This document shows positions 1-9,823 of a DNA stretch of 64,000 nucleotides, piece by piece (the first letter of the stretch is position 1; each line of letters opens with the position of its first letter). Under the pieces are notes generated by a model that was given only the letters and a program-made list of their open reading frames with translations, searched no databases and was not told the origin of the DNA. Source of the DNA: Lateolabrax maculatus (taxonomy: Eukaryota > Chordata > Actinopteri > Acropomatiformes > Lateolabracidae); the NCBI GenBank assembly GCA_031216445.1, contig CM062211.1:19481501-19545500 (forward strand). The letters are read 5' to 3'. Both the position numbers and the translations under genes were made by a program.

Positions 1-815
1 AAAACAGAGCCGGATCCATTTTCAAAGGCGCTGTTCTCCCAGGGAGACGCTTTTTTTCTGTTTAGGCCTGCGATTTACAGGAAATATCTGTATGCATATA
101 AACAAAGCTGCTCTCTGGGGCTCCCTCTGTGTTTGGGAGGATATTATTATTCAGCAGGAAAATACACTTTCACCTTGGGGGAGCAGAATAAGAAGGAGAA
201 ATCCATTTGTGTGGTTTCATCAGTCGTTTCTTCCCTTTTTAGCTTTGAGTCTGTTGCTGTTCGACAGGCTTCGACTCTTCCAACTAAACGTTCTGCTGCT
301 GGAAAAACCTCCACAAATGAATCCAAATCAAACGCCCACCAGATAAACCTGACCTCTGCAAAGGGAAACTGACAGCTGTAATCAGCCGTCGGTATCTCCC
401 ATTGAAGCCGGTGTGTTTGTGTGCTCGGACACCTGAAGTGTTTGGCCGGCGGTGCAGCTCGGCGGTTCCCAGGCTTCGAGCCGGGCCCTCGGACTCTCTG
501 TTTGTCTAAGAGTTAAGACTCTGAGTAACGAGACACCGCAGCAAAGCAAAGCCCGAATCCTTCTGCTGCTCCGACTGCATGTGGAAAGATAACAGGTCGT
601 CCCATCTGGTCAGAATCACAGCTGATTCTTCTTCTGCTGACTCATCTCTTCTTCTTCTGTCCTGCCTTAGAACTCAGTCAAACTCTTCTGTTGTTTTAAT
701 CAAACTCTACATTTTTATTTAATCTGCCAACAAGCAGGTTGATAAGTTGTGAGTCCTGTTGACTGTTTTTAGTTACATTAACTTGTCTGATGCTTTGGTC
801 CAAAGGACAATCATC
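1..815. other. Upstream or intronic DNA of pthlh, no gene seen
   Basis: No convincing exon, RNA gene or repeat array is visible. Short open frames lack splice context and protein similarity. I looked for the pthlh signal-peptide exon (an ATG, a hydrophobic leader, then a donor) here and as far as 2486 and did not find it, so this stretch is probably intron or 5' flank of pthlh. Confidence 0.5.
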
Positions 816-900
816 ACATCTCAAAAACACAACAAATTTCAATGAAGTTTGGTGTAAAGTTCAGCCAAGGGCTGAGTGCTTGCTGTGGTTTTCTGTGCAG
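816..900 (+). repeat. Duplicated segment upstream of the tRNA pseudogene (copy 1)
   Basis: This stretch resembles 2276-2340. Both share a run of adenines after 'acatct', then 'caatg', 'tttggtg', 'aaagttcag' and a 'ttttct' tail in the same order, with scattered substitutions. The following part (about 890-918) also resembles 1164-1190 upstream of the first intact tRNA. The simplest reading is local segmental duplication that also spread the tRNA genes. By-eye similarity only. Confidence 0.5.
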
Positions 901-925
901 ACAGCACCACCAAGTGGGCTTCAGG

Positions 926-996
926 GGCCGGGCACCACAGGTCAGGAGCCCTAACCCTGTAAACCAGGTGTGGCACTTCAAATCTACCTGAGGCCT
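926..996 (+). pseudogene. Decayed tRNA-Thr(UGU) copy
   Basis: The 3' half aligns well with the two intact tRNA-Thr genes downstream: the anticodon-stem region 'tgtaaaccagg', the T-loop 'ttcaaatct' and the acceptor end 'aggcct' are all present and correctly spaced. The 5' half is badly diverged, the D-arm and A box are not recognisable, and the acceptor stem cannot pair fully. There is no prompt T-run after it. I infer a dead duplicate of the neighbouring genes. Confidence 0.6.
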
Positions 997-1270
997 CTCC
1001 TTCAAAATAATTCACATATTCCACGTGACTCTTGTGCTCTTTCACACACATTCAGGTGTGAACTAACAGTGATCCTGCAGCAGGTGATGATGTTTGTCAT
1101 CAGGTGAAGTGAGTCACCTCAGAAACACCGTGAGCCTCAGCCACGGGCCGGGGCACCAGCGTTTCTGCGCGGACAGCGCCACCACGTGGACATCTGCGGA
1201 AGTGTTTTCCTCAGTGAAGTTTACCTGTAGTGACGACAGTCTGATGGGCGTGGCCTCAGCGGGTCCCCAC

Positions 1271-1343
1271 GGCTCCATAGCTCAGGGGTTAGAGCACTGG
1301 TCTTGTAAACCAGGGGTCGCGAGTTCAAATCTCGCTGGGGCCT
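1271..1343 (+). tRNA. tRNA-Thr-TGT: tRNA-Thr (anticodon UGU)
   Basis: A complete 73-nt cloverleaf can be drawn. The 7-bp acceptor stem has one G-U pair, the D-stem is GCTC/GAGC, the anticodon stem CTGGT/ACCAG carries the loop CTTGTAA (anticodon TGT), and the T-stem GCGAG/CTCGC carries the loop TTCAAAT. The discriminator base is T. The internal A box (TAGCTCAGGGG) and B box (GAGTTCAAATCTC) fit Pol III promoters, and a TTTT lies 9 nt downstream. CCA is not encoded, as expected in a eukaryote. No intron is present. The gene is identical to the copy at 1626-1698. Confidence 0.97.
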
Positions 1344-1351
1344 TCGTCTCG

Positions 1352-1355
1352 TTTT
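1352..1355 (+). terminator. Pol III terminator of tRNA-Thr copy 1
   Basis: A run of four T on the sense strand starts 9 nt after the tRNA 3' end, the usual minimal RNA polymerase III termination signal. Confidence 0.7.
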
Positions 1356-1406
1356 CATCCTGCAGGTTGGACAAACAGTCAGAGCGGAGCTGCTGCGTGC
1401 TCCTCA

Positions 1407-1422
1407 CCTGCAGGTGGCGCTA
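1407..1422 (+). promoter_or_regulatory. CTCF-like motif after tRNA copy 1
   Basis: The sequence CCTGCAGGTGGCGCTA fits the core of the vertebrate CTCF motif. The shared CAGGTGGCGCT core starts 68 nt after the tRNA, and the second tRNA has the same core 69 nt after it. Occupancy is inference. Confidence 0.45.
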
Positions 1423-1482
1423 CACCTGCTCCACTCATTTAAAATGTCTGTGGAGTTTTGTTTGAGGAGCAAAGGCTTTTTC

Positions 1483-1519
1483 TGTCAGGTGACTGTTGTC
1501 AGGTGACTGTTGTCAGGTG
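1483..1519 (+). repeat. 14-bp tandem repeat, 2.6 copies
   Basis: Two perfect copies of a 14-bp unit beginning TGTCAGGTGACTGT are followed by a 9-nt partial copy. It lies between the two tRNA genes. Confidence 0.85.
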
Positions 1520-1625
1520 CTCTATATGTGGCTGATTGTTGTATGACTGTCAGTAGTTGTATATTTGGAACATGTGGTTCCTGTGTGTTTAAATCTTTGC
1601 TCAGTCCTCTGGGTGTGGCAGGCCA

Positions 1626-1698
1626 GGCTCCATAGCTCAGGGGTTAGAGCACTGGTCTTGTAAACCAGGGGTCGCGAGTTCAAATCTCGCTGGGGCCT
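1626..1698 (+). tRNA. tRNA-Thr-TGT: tRNA-Thr (anticodon UGU), second copy
   Basis: This is a base-for-base copy of the 73-nt gene 355 bp upstream, with the same stems, TGT anticodon, A and B boxes and T discriminator. A T-run terminator follows 8 nt after the 3' end. The flanks have diverged strongly while the tRNA is identical, which suggests purifying selection or gene conversion on the tRNA body. Both lie in the same orientation as pthlh. Confidence 0.97.
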
Positions 1699-1705
1699 TC
1701 AAGTG

Positions 1706-1709
1706 TTTT
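1706..1709 (+). terminator. Pol III terminator of tRNA-Thr copy 2
   Basis: A TTTT run begins 8 nt after the tRNA 3' end. Confidence 0.7.
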
Positions 1710-2275
1710 AGGAAATCTCTGCCAAGAAGAAAGGACGTGAAGTCAGAAACAACCTGACAGATGTTGCAGGTGGCGCTGCAGCAGCATGCAGACTTTAAAT
1801 TATCTTATTGATATTTTTATTACTGATGTGGCCTGAAGTCAGTTTCATTTGAAATTCAGAAATCACAGCCGAGTTCAGCCTCAAGTCTCATTTTCTTTCT
1901 TCTTTTTGAGCGTTTGTGGTCCCAGTTTTTTATCCCTCGGGGTCTGAGCGCCATGAATCTGTCAGTTAACATCCATATTAATGAAAAGTGAAGGGCCAAA
2001 GGTTTTGCTTTGAGTGCCATGATTGCATTAACGGACAATCAAAAGGAAAACTGGCATTTTCTTGTGACGAGAAACAGAAGAGAAAACTCATCTGGACCTC
2101 CTCATGCAGGGTGGAGGTCTCTGGTATCAGTTTTAACAACCCTGGAAACTAATTCAGCTCCTGCGGTTCGATGAATCATGTCGTTTGACTGCATGGAGCG
2201 CTCTGGTTCTGTGTTAATGCTGCCCTCTGCTGGTGAAAGATAGTGTGTTTTCTCTACATCATACATCAAGTCACA
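1710..2275. other. Non-coding, with CTCF-like core at 1767-1777
   Basis: Apart from the CAGGTGGCGCT core starting at 1767, no exon or repeat was recognised. Short open frames here have no supporting context. Confidence 0.5.
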
Positions 2276-2340
2276 ACATCTAAAAATCATGAAACATGTC
2301 AATGCCATTTGGTGCAAAGTTCAGTCCTGGGCCGAGGACC
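2276..2340 (+). repeat. Duplicated segment (copy 2)
   Basis: Diverged copy of the segment at 816-900, in the same orientation. The tRNA portion is not recognisable here. Confidence 0.5.
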
Positions 2341-2486
2341 AACTGGAGGTTTTCTAACGATTTTTTACACTCTTGTTTAATAAAAAATGACTCTCAATAG
2401 GAGGTAAATGTGCTACATATATTTGAAATGTGTAAAAATGAAAGAAACGTCTCATTTAAACAAACGTTCTGTGTGATGTTTTGCAG

Positions 2487-3000
2487 AAAGCGGTCTGTGA
2501 CTCACGCTCAGCTGATGCACGACAAAGGCCGGGTGCTGCAGGACTTTAAGCGCCGCATGTGGCTGCAGGAGCTTTTGGACGAAGTCCACACGGCGGAGGT
2601 ACGCGACCTCCCGGTCCAGACAACCGGCGGAGGCGGGAGCAGCAGCGGCGCCGGCGTCGGGCTGCCGGGTGTCGGCCTGGGCATCAACCTGAGCACCACC
2701 GGCAGCACCCTGCACTCCAAGCCCCCCGGAGGAACCAAGAACCTCCCCATCAGCTTCAGGCTGGAGGAGGAGGAGGGCACCAACCTGCCGCAGGAGACCA
2801 ACAAGTCTCAGACGTACAAAGACGGCGTGCTGAAAGCACCTGGCAAGAAGAAGAAGAAAGGGAGGTCCGGGAAGAGGCGGGAAGGAGAGAAGAGGAAGAG
2901 GAGGGCGCGTTCGTTGGGGTGGAGGCTGGAGGACGAACCCGGGAGCGGACTCCACCTGGAGTGGAGGTCTCTGCTCGGCCTGCAGAGAGCGCTGCTTTAA
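2487..3000 (+). CDS. pthlh: Parathyroid hormone-like hormone (PTHrP), main coding exon, 5' end missing
   Basis: PTHrP is a secreted ligand of the PTH1 receptor, acting in skeleton, calcium balance and development. The exon follows an acceptor (TTTTGCAG) and opens with the prohormone cleavage pair Lys-Arg and then the mature start SVTHAQLMHDKGR. The next part, QDFKRRMWLQELLDEVHTAE, matches the receptor-binding 1-34 region. After it come a Gly/Ser-rich stretch, a conserved block with PQETNKSQTYKDG, and a very basic segment (PGKKKKKGRSGKRR, then EKRKRRARS) that corresponds to the nuclear-localisation region of mammalian PTHrP. The stop is at 2998-3000, giving 168 residues after Lys-Arg, within the mammalian range. 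Teleosts have two paralogues (pthlha, pthlhb) and I cannot say which this is. The signal-peptide exon is not in view. Confidence 0.93.
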
Positions 3001-4050
3001 AACGCTGTCAGTCTCTGACAAAGGTGAGTCCACGAGTCAAAGTCAGGTCAAAGGCTGTTTCAAGCCTTTTCTATAAAAGTCTGGTGGGGAAATAGTGAAT
3101 CCTTTATTCACTTAAAATGTAAATATATTGAATCTAAATGATTAGAATCAGCTCATTAAAATAACTTTTTCATCTCTCAGATAGAGTTCACTTAAGGAAA
3201 TGAACTTAAACTTGAAGTATTAAATATTGAAAATTTGAACTTCAAAGGATTTCCGAACAAATTTAAATCAATTTACTGTTTTTCTTAATATTAAACTTAT
3301 AGTTATTTTAATGAATTACTTTACATTTAAAGACACCAGACAAACCAGTGAAGTAACCAGTTTGTCCCTGTTTGTGTTTCAGGAACCTACGGAAAGTCGG
3401 AGTGGACTCCTAAATACTCACGTTACAGTCTTCTGTAATACTGATTGTTTGGAAAGAAATTGGAAAATATTTATTGTCTGTAAATATTCTAAATATAGCA
3501 GAATAAATAGCAGAATATGATAAAAAAAAAACTTATTTGATGCTCTGTGAGGCAACAGATTTTAATCTTTGTGAATCCTTGCTTTTTTCTTTTTTATTCC
3601 AATTATGTCAGATTTTTTTTGCGGTAATTTATTTTGTCTGAATGGTGTATTTATTTTGTAAATGTATCGAGGTGCTGCTGACCTTCTATATTTTTGTACC
3701 ATATTGCACTTTAGATATATAAATATAAATATATATACCATTAATTTTGTTCATTGACTTGTTTTTGTGATTGAAATGAAGAAAAAACGACGGTCGTCAT
3801 TCTGTGTTATTCTTGATTCTTGGCCCTTCGCTCTGTTCAGACGTTTTGTTTCTTTGCTGCTGTTTCTCGGATGTTTCCGGCTGATCGAAGCCGTTTGCTG
3901 TCTCGCTCTTGTGTTGGACCCTCCTGCTGCCTTCAGTGTCTCTGTTCCCTCCACGGCTCGCTCTGCTTCTCAATGCCAAAGTTCATATGGTTGTTTTTGG
4001 CACTTGCACTGAGATAAACACCCTGTACTGAACGGATTAAACATTTGACA
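3001..4050 (+). other. pthlh: pthlh 3'UTR with an intron and AU-rich elements
   Basis: A donor (AAAG|GTGAGT) follows the stop by 23 nt, and an acceptor (GTGTTTCAG) precedes a continuation at 3383, so the 3'UTR is probably spliced. An AATAAA lies at 3502-3507. Further on are ATTTATTTTG-type AU-rich elements, then an AT-rich run near 3700-3740. Mammalian PTHrP mRNA is known to be short-lived with AU-rich 3'UTR elements. The true 3' end is not determined; two poly(A) zones are possible (about 3.53 and 3.75-4.05 kb). Confidence 0.55.
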
Positions 4051-6719
4051 GTATCCTCCTCTCCGTCTCCTGTGTCGTTCGTGTCACTTTGTCCTGTTGT
4101 TGATCCTGTTAACCTCATTAAGATGATATTCACTTACATTTCATTGAAGCCTCAGAATGATGCAAAAAAGTCTATTTTCAATAAGTTCTCAAACTCTGTC
4201 TCTCAGTTGGTTGGCTGGCTGATGAATCACTTCTTATTTCTGCCCCAGCTGGTTTTTATTCAGCCTCAGCATAAAGCGTTGTGGCTAACTGAGGCTCAGG
4301 TGATAATCTGAGGTTGTAGGCCGTTGAGGGACGTTCGTAAGGATTTCATTGGTGGATGCTTTTTAGGTCTTTGGATGATTGCTAGATGTAAAATAAAAGT
4401 TTAAATTAAAAAACATTACGAATGAAAACATTTCCACGTCATGGTGGGTCATAAAAATAATATTTGAATAACATTCAAAACAAACCTATGCATGAATATG
4501 AAAACAGACCTAAACTGCAGTTCTGCCTATTCCAACATGTAAAACCGGTGAGACGGTGTGGTAGTAAGACCGGTCGGCAAAGACAAAGCTTCTTATTTCT
4601 CTCTCAGCTCCTCTAAACATGGAATCAGCCTCTTTCTTCACACTAAACTTTCTCTGGTCTCATCAGACTGACTCATGCTGGTTCAGAAACAAGCAGCTCA
4701 ACACATGAAAGTTTCCACTGAAGCTGAAGAAAAAGAAAAAGCTGGACAGAAACATGTTTCCAACAGACTGAAACACATCACTCAGCAGATACTCATGTTC
4801 CTGCATCATTCTCACATCAGTCATCTGTGTGTTTAATACATTTAATAACCTCATCCCACTGTAATATCCTTCTAAAGCACACACATTTATACACATAATA
4901 CTCAACTTACTACATATACCTATATCTGTGACATTTAGACTACAGATCACTGGGTCAATATAGCACCAATACTGGGTTAACTACGCCCAGACACAGTTAG
5001 TGTTACTTTTATATTATTGTTGGGATTTTTACCCAAACTAAAATCTGGTTACTTTGACCCGTTAGACATAACAAGGTCAGATTGTACCTTGACGTGGTGT
5101 GAATACGACATTCAAAACTGGAAAGGATAAACATATTATTTATATTATATATAACAGTTTGAAACCATGACATATTTTAGTTTGAGTCAGAGGTTTTCAG
5201 GACACAATAGAGAGATGATTTCCTCCCAGCGTCTGAAACTCTGGATTACTTTGATAGTGAAGAAAACTTAAAAACGTGATGATTCTGCAGCTATAAACAG
5301 CATCACGCATGGAATCAACCTATCTGGCAAATTCTGGTGAAATAAAGGTTTTTCAAAAGCACTCAGAACACAAAAGTGCCTCCATCCCACCACCACATTT
5401 TCTTCTTCTACTGTGTTTCTGCAGATTTTCATCACCCGTGCAGTCTGTCCAATTAATGTCTAATCAACTTCAGCTGCCCACCAGGAAATTGTCTCCATCA
5501 GCTGAGATTTAATTCTCATTTCAAAGTCTCTGCAGAAGCTTTTTTTTAAACATCTACACATACAGCAGGAAAGAAACTCACAACTTTCCACTCAACAGAG
5601 AGAAAAGCGTCAACAAATTGCCGTCCTTCATCATAAATTCCACCCAGAATTGAATTAGGGACGATCACCGGCTCCAGGCTGAAGAATGAGGCCAGAGGGA
5701 TTTGGCTTCTCTACGAGCCATTAAAATAATTCCCTGAACTGAGGCTTCAAACATGACAAGTTTGGTTTGGCTGCAGGTTGGAGAGACGTTAAGAAGAGAG
5801 ACACCGAGCTGAGAGACGTCAGGCCTACTGGTTCCTTTTTGTTTGTTATTTAGCTGGACGCTGAAATGTCCCTCGGACCTTGAGGACGTTGCTGTTGATA
5901 TCTGCGGGCTGAGTGTTGGGGACAGGACACATGTCTGCAGAGCGTCTGCGTTGTCGGGGGTGTAGACGTTGGCGTGTGGACAGAAACAGACGCGTCAGTC
6001 CAGCTCCGAGCTCTCACGCTGGTCCGAAGCTGCTCCCAGGATTCAGAGTCTCTAATTCACCCAAAACAGCAACAAGCGAAGCCCCAAATCTTGTTGTTTT
6101 AGATCTTTTTTTTAAGAATTAAACTTTTTTCAGAACCTGGGAAGAAAAGTCGTCCCATTCTCTTCAAATAATGGGAAACATTTTGGAGGCAGATGTTGTG
6201 AAGACTCACAGGAACTCTTTTCTTGTTCAGATGACAAAGAAGCTTAAAAACAGAAACCATCGGGCCTGATTTCCACACTGGCTCTGAATCAAAGGAAACG
6301 TTGAAACTGATCCAGAGAAACAGTTTGATCATCAAACATCCCGAAACCAAACTTAACGGACATTTAAAACTGATCCAGACCCTCGGAGGAACTCGGCGGA
6401 TTGAGTCCAGCCACGTTGTGTCAGAGATCGTTAACGCTGTCCTAGATTGTTAGAGGATTTCTGGATCAGTTTGTTCTCTCGTTTATCTGGAGGGAGGAAG
6501 AATGAGCCGATTACAGTGTCGAAGCCTTTTACTGTGACGGCTAAATCTGCAGCGCTGAGCTCCAGACAGCTGGACTGGACCGTCGGCCTCATGATCCAAT
6601 CTGCTCTGACTTCCCAACAATGAGTCAAAAGTCATCAGTATTACCTCCGGGTCTCTGAGAGGAGCAGCAGCTGACCCCCATTCAGTGAACGAGCTCCCAA
6701 ATATTCAGATAATAAGTCA

Positions 6720-6722
<3 letters not shown>
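4051..6722. other. Intergenic DNA, no gene seen
   Basis: AT-rich with short open frames only. None shows splice context, a signal peptide or recognisable protein similarity. Confidence 0.6.

Positions 6723-6786
<64 letters not shown>
6723..6786. repeat. Compound (AT)n(GT)n microsatellite
   Basis: Sixteen AT dinucleotides pass directly into sixteen GT dinucleotides. Confidence 0.97.
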
Positions 6787-6788
<2 letters not shown>

Positions 6789-6934
6789 GTATATTGGATT
6801 ATCTCCAAATCATTTGTATGACATCATCAATTATGTAATTGTTTGTATAACTTCCCTCCTCTTTTTATGTATTGTAATAAACAGGAGGAAAAAAATTATT
6901 GTATTATATAAACTGTCTGCTTTTCTTCTTCTAT

Positions 6935-7010
6935 TGTTTTGTAAAACACTTTCTATATGAAAAGTGCCTAAAAATAAAGTTACGTTTTGTTATTATTCAT
7001 TCTATTATTA
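6935..7010 (+). repeat. Possible decayed retroelement 3' tail
   Basis: The order 'tgtaaaacactt', 'tatgaaaagtgc', 'aaataaagtt', then a TTATTATT run resembles the common 3' tail of vertebrate LINE/SINE elements, where a GTAAAGCACTTT-like block precedes AAATAAAGTT and a short tandem tail. Family not assigned. Confidence 0.4.
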
Positions 7011-7094
7011 GTATGACTGCTCCTACTCCGACTGTAGAATACTCCAAAAATAATAATGTATAGGAATGCAATACTAACACAACAATAAACAAAA

Positions 7095-7098
<4 letters not shown>

Positions 7099-7146
<48 letters not shown>
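7099..7146. repeat. (AT)n microsatellite
   Basis: About 24 uninterrupted AT dinucleotides. Confidence 0.97.
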
Positions 7147-7149
<3 letters not shown>

Positions 7150-7190
7150 GTATCTAATGCAGAGAGAAGATTGTGTTCGTACCCACCTGT

Positions 7191-7207
7191 GGCCACCAGG
7201 TGGCAGC
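7191..7207 (+). promoter_or_regulatory. Strong CTCF-like motif
   Basis: GGCCACCAGGTGGCAGC is a close match to the vertebrate CTCF core (CCA-C-AG-TGGCAG). It sits about 420 bp upstream of the C11orf98 start codon. Binding is inferred. Confidence 0.5.
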
Positions 7208-7494
7208 ATTCAACCACTGGAGCCTCCAGCTGTTTTATTTTGAGGTAAGTATTGTACTTTTTACTCCACTACAAAAAAAGTAACTATAGGAACATAACAC
7301 AACAACAATGATTTTTCAAATTAGGAATTTACATAAAAAACATTTATTCAATTTATAAAATATGATTCACTGTTACAGATTAGAAGTAGTGAATGTACAG
7401 TTTACATATTAATACTTTATTAACAATCAACCAATACTAGCATTATTATATTATATTATATTATATATTATAGTATAATTGCAGTATTTTATAA

Positions 7495-7624
7495 TGTGCT
7501 GAGGCCTGTGGGTGTGATGTGCGGACAGACCTGAGGGGGCAGCAACGAGCACCGCGTCCTGACGCCTGCAGACATTCAAACCGCAGAAGAAGAAGCTGCT
7601 TCCTGTCCACGTGAGAGCACCAAC
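7495..7624 (+). promoter_or_regulatory. Presumed promoter and 5'UTR of the C11orf98 orthologue
   Basis: GC content rises sharply compared with the AT-rich DNA before it. A CACGTG E-box lies at 7608-7613, only 12 bp before the ATG. An ETS-like CTTCCTG is nearby. No TATA box is seen. The transcription start is not determined. Confidence 0.45.
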
Positions 7625-9823
7625 ATGTCGCCACCAGGAGGAAAGATAAACAGACCGAAAACCGTGAGAAACTCTCTTTAAAGTACAGTCACCGTGACAG
7701 CGTCCCGGAGGAGAAGAAGCTCAGAGTCTCAGAGTCTCAGAAACTCCTCAGAGTCTCAGAGTCCCGATATCAGATCGATCAAAACTATTAGCGAAGAGCA
7801 GCTAACGGCTAACACGGCAGCATGGACACATAACCTGAACACTGTTCACTAGATCTCTGCCTTTACTACTTCATGGAGTTAAAGTACAGAAGTATTCTCA
7901 GCTTAATGGAGTTAAAGTACAGAAGTATTCTCACTCCATGTAGTTAAAGTACAGAAGTATTCTCAGCTTAATGGAGTTAAAGTACAGAAGTATTCTCACT
8001 CCATGTAGTTAAAGTACAGAAGTATTCTCAGCTTCATGGAGTTAAAGTACAGAAGTATTCTCACTCCATGTAGTTAAAGTACAGAAGTATTCTCAGCTTC
8101 ATGGAGTTAAAGTACAGAAGTATTCTCAGCTTCATGGAGTTAAAGTACAGAAGTATTCTCAGCTTTGTGTATTAGAGTATCTGGTGTTTGATGGCTCCAG
8201 CCTGTTCGTGTGTTTGTGTCAGTCACAGAACTCAGGATCTGTGTTTTTGTTGGATAAATAAATCTCTGACTGTGTTTTAAAAGCTTGTTAGAGAAAAATT
8301 ACGTTTATTCTGAAATGAAGCTGCAGCTAACGATTATTATTATAACTTGTTTGTTGATTAATCGTTTGGTCTGTAAAATGCCAAAGATGAAGTCATAAAG
8401 TTGCACTGCAGAACCTTAAGATTTTCCATTAACTGTCCGATAAGACGACCTTTCCCAAACTGCAGGCTCGTTAGGTCTGAGGATGCAGCAGCGTCTGCTC
8501 ACCTCCGCTGGAGAGACGCTCACGTGGAAAGATTTTGTTCCTTCTCTTCATTTTCTTTTTACAGCTCCGGCTCCTCAGTCTGTAAATGATGTTGTTCCTG
8601 TTATTGTCCTGAAGTGCGGCTGTAAACTGTTTGTCGTCATCTTGCAGGAACTCGGTAGGAATCTTTTCAAGCGGCGGCGAGTTCTAGGCAGAGAGAAGAG
8701 GAAGAGACACCAGATAGTGGGAGCTGTGGTGGATCAGGGTCTCACCACCGTCCATCACCTGAGGAAGAGGAAGTCAGTGAAACAGACTCATTTTAATAGG
8801 AGGGCTGATTGCTGAGAGTTTGCAATGTTTTACAGTTGTGGAAAGTAACAAAGTAAATTTACTCAAGTACTGTATTTAAGTACAAATTCAAGGTACTTTA
8901 CATGAGTATTTCTGCTACTATCTAACTGTACTCCATGACTGAGCTGTATCTCCACATGTCCCTTTATTGAGTAAGGGATGTAAATGTTCTTCCACCGCTG
9001 CTGTTTTGATACTTTAGAGTAAAGTTTTGAGACGTCATGTTTTAGTCCGACTGTTTTTTCAGGTCGAGCCCGCGAGCGAACATCACTCTGTCGGGAAAGA
9101 AGAAACGAAAGCTGCTCAAACAGCTGCAGCACATGCAGCAGGAGAAGGCCGGTATGGAAGGTAAAACAAGCCTCCCGTGTTCCCGTAAAGAGTTGTGTAA
9201 TAATTAATCCTGTTAGTGATGGTTGTGAGGAGATTTCTGTCTAACACGACTTCACTGTGTCGTCCTAAAGTTCAGCCGCAGCTACTTAGAGGCCAAGTTA
9301 CACAAATCGAAGGGCATTCGTTTACCTGGGTAAAGTTAGGATTACTTATCGTGAAATATCAAATTCAACACGTTCATAACAGTATAGTAATGAAATTATG
9401 TGAAATTTTATTCCCTGTTGCTTAGTTTTTGCATTTCTTTCATTAGAACAAACAAAAGCAGCACAAAAGTCTGGTGTTTTCTACTATTTAAACGGGTCAG
9501 AACCTGTTTCAAGATGGCGTCTCTGCAGAATATATATATATATATATATATATTTACAGTATCTGTACTGTATACATGTTCTAACCTGCTCACAAACCTG
9601 TTTTCGTTTGTGACGCTTCATGGTGACGTTTCTTATTCGGAATCGTTAAAACTCTAAAATGGTTCATTTTGTTGACTCCTCAGTTGAAGTGTTGAAGGCA
9701 AAAGATCCACCGAAGAAGACACCAGAGTCCTCGTCTGCTCCAACCAAGAAGAACAAGAAGAAGAAGAAGAACAAGAGAGCAGCTGGAGCGCAGCAGGACG
9801 TAGAGATGGCCAACATTGAATGA
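7625..9823 (+). CDS. C11orf98: C11orf98-like small basic protein, 4 exons
   Basis: Coding exons are 7625-7663, 8648-8772, 9063-9160 and 9684-9823, all with GT..AG introns and compatible phases, giving 133 residues (human about 123). The start MSPPGGKINRPKT, then LFKRRRVLGREKRKRH, VGAVVDQGLTTVHHLRKRK, ARANITLSGKKKRKLLKQ and the acidic end DVEMANIE follow the human protein in order. Function is unknown. The family is small, extremely Lys/Arg-rich and strongly conserved in the first three exons, so a nucleic-acid or ribosome-related role is only a guess. The last exon has a Lys/Asn run that looks lineage-specific. Intron 1 holds a 33/32-bp tandem array and intron 2 a dispersed repeat. Confidence 0.9.
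7872..8165. repeat. Tandem array, nine 32/33-bp units, intron 1 of C11orf98
   Basis: Each unit contains GTTAAAGTACAGAAGTATTC. In units 1-7 the length alternates strictly 33, 32, 33, 32 because the ends alternate between '..CAGCTT' and '..CACTC'. The array therefore grew first as 65-bp dimers. Units 8 and 9 are both of the 33-bp form. Confidence 0.95.
8836..9000 (+). repeat. Teleost dispersed repeat (GTGGAAAGTAAC type)
   Basis: Begins GTGGAAAGTAAC, continues with TTTACTCAAGTACTGTATT and AAGGTACTTTAC, and ends with the typical CTTCCACC. This is a short copy of a repeat that I recognise as widespread in fish genomes. Related copies occur near 14.5 kb and 20.7 kb. Confidence 0.7.
9531..9553. repeat. 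(TA)n microsatellite
   Basis: About eleven TA dinucleotides in intron 3 of the C11orf98 orthologue. Confidence 0.9.
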
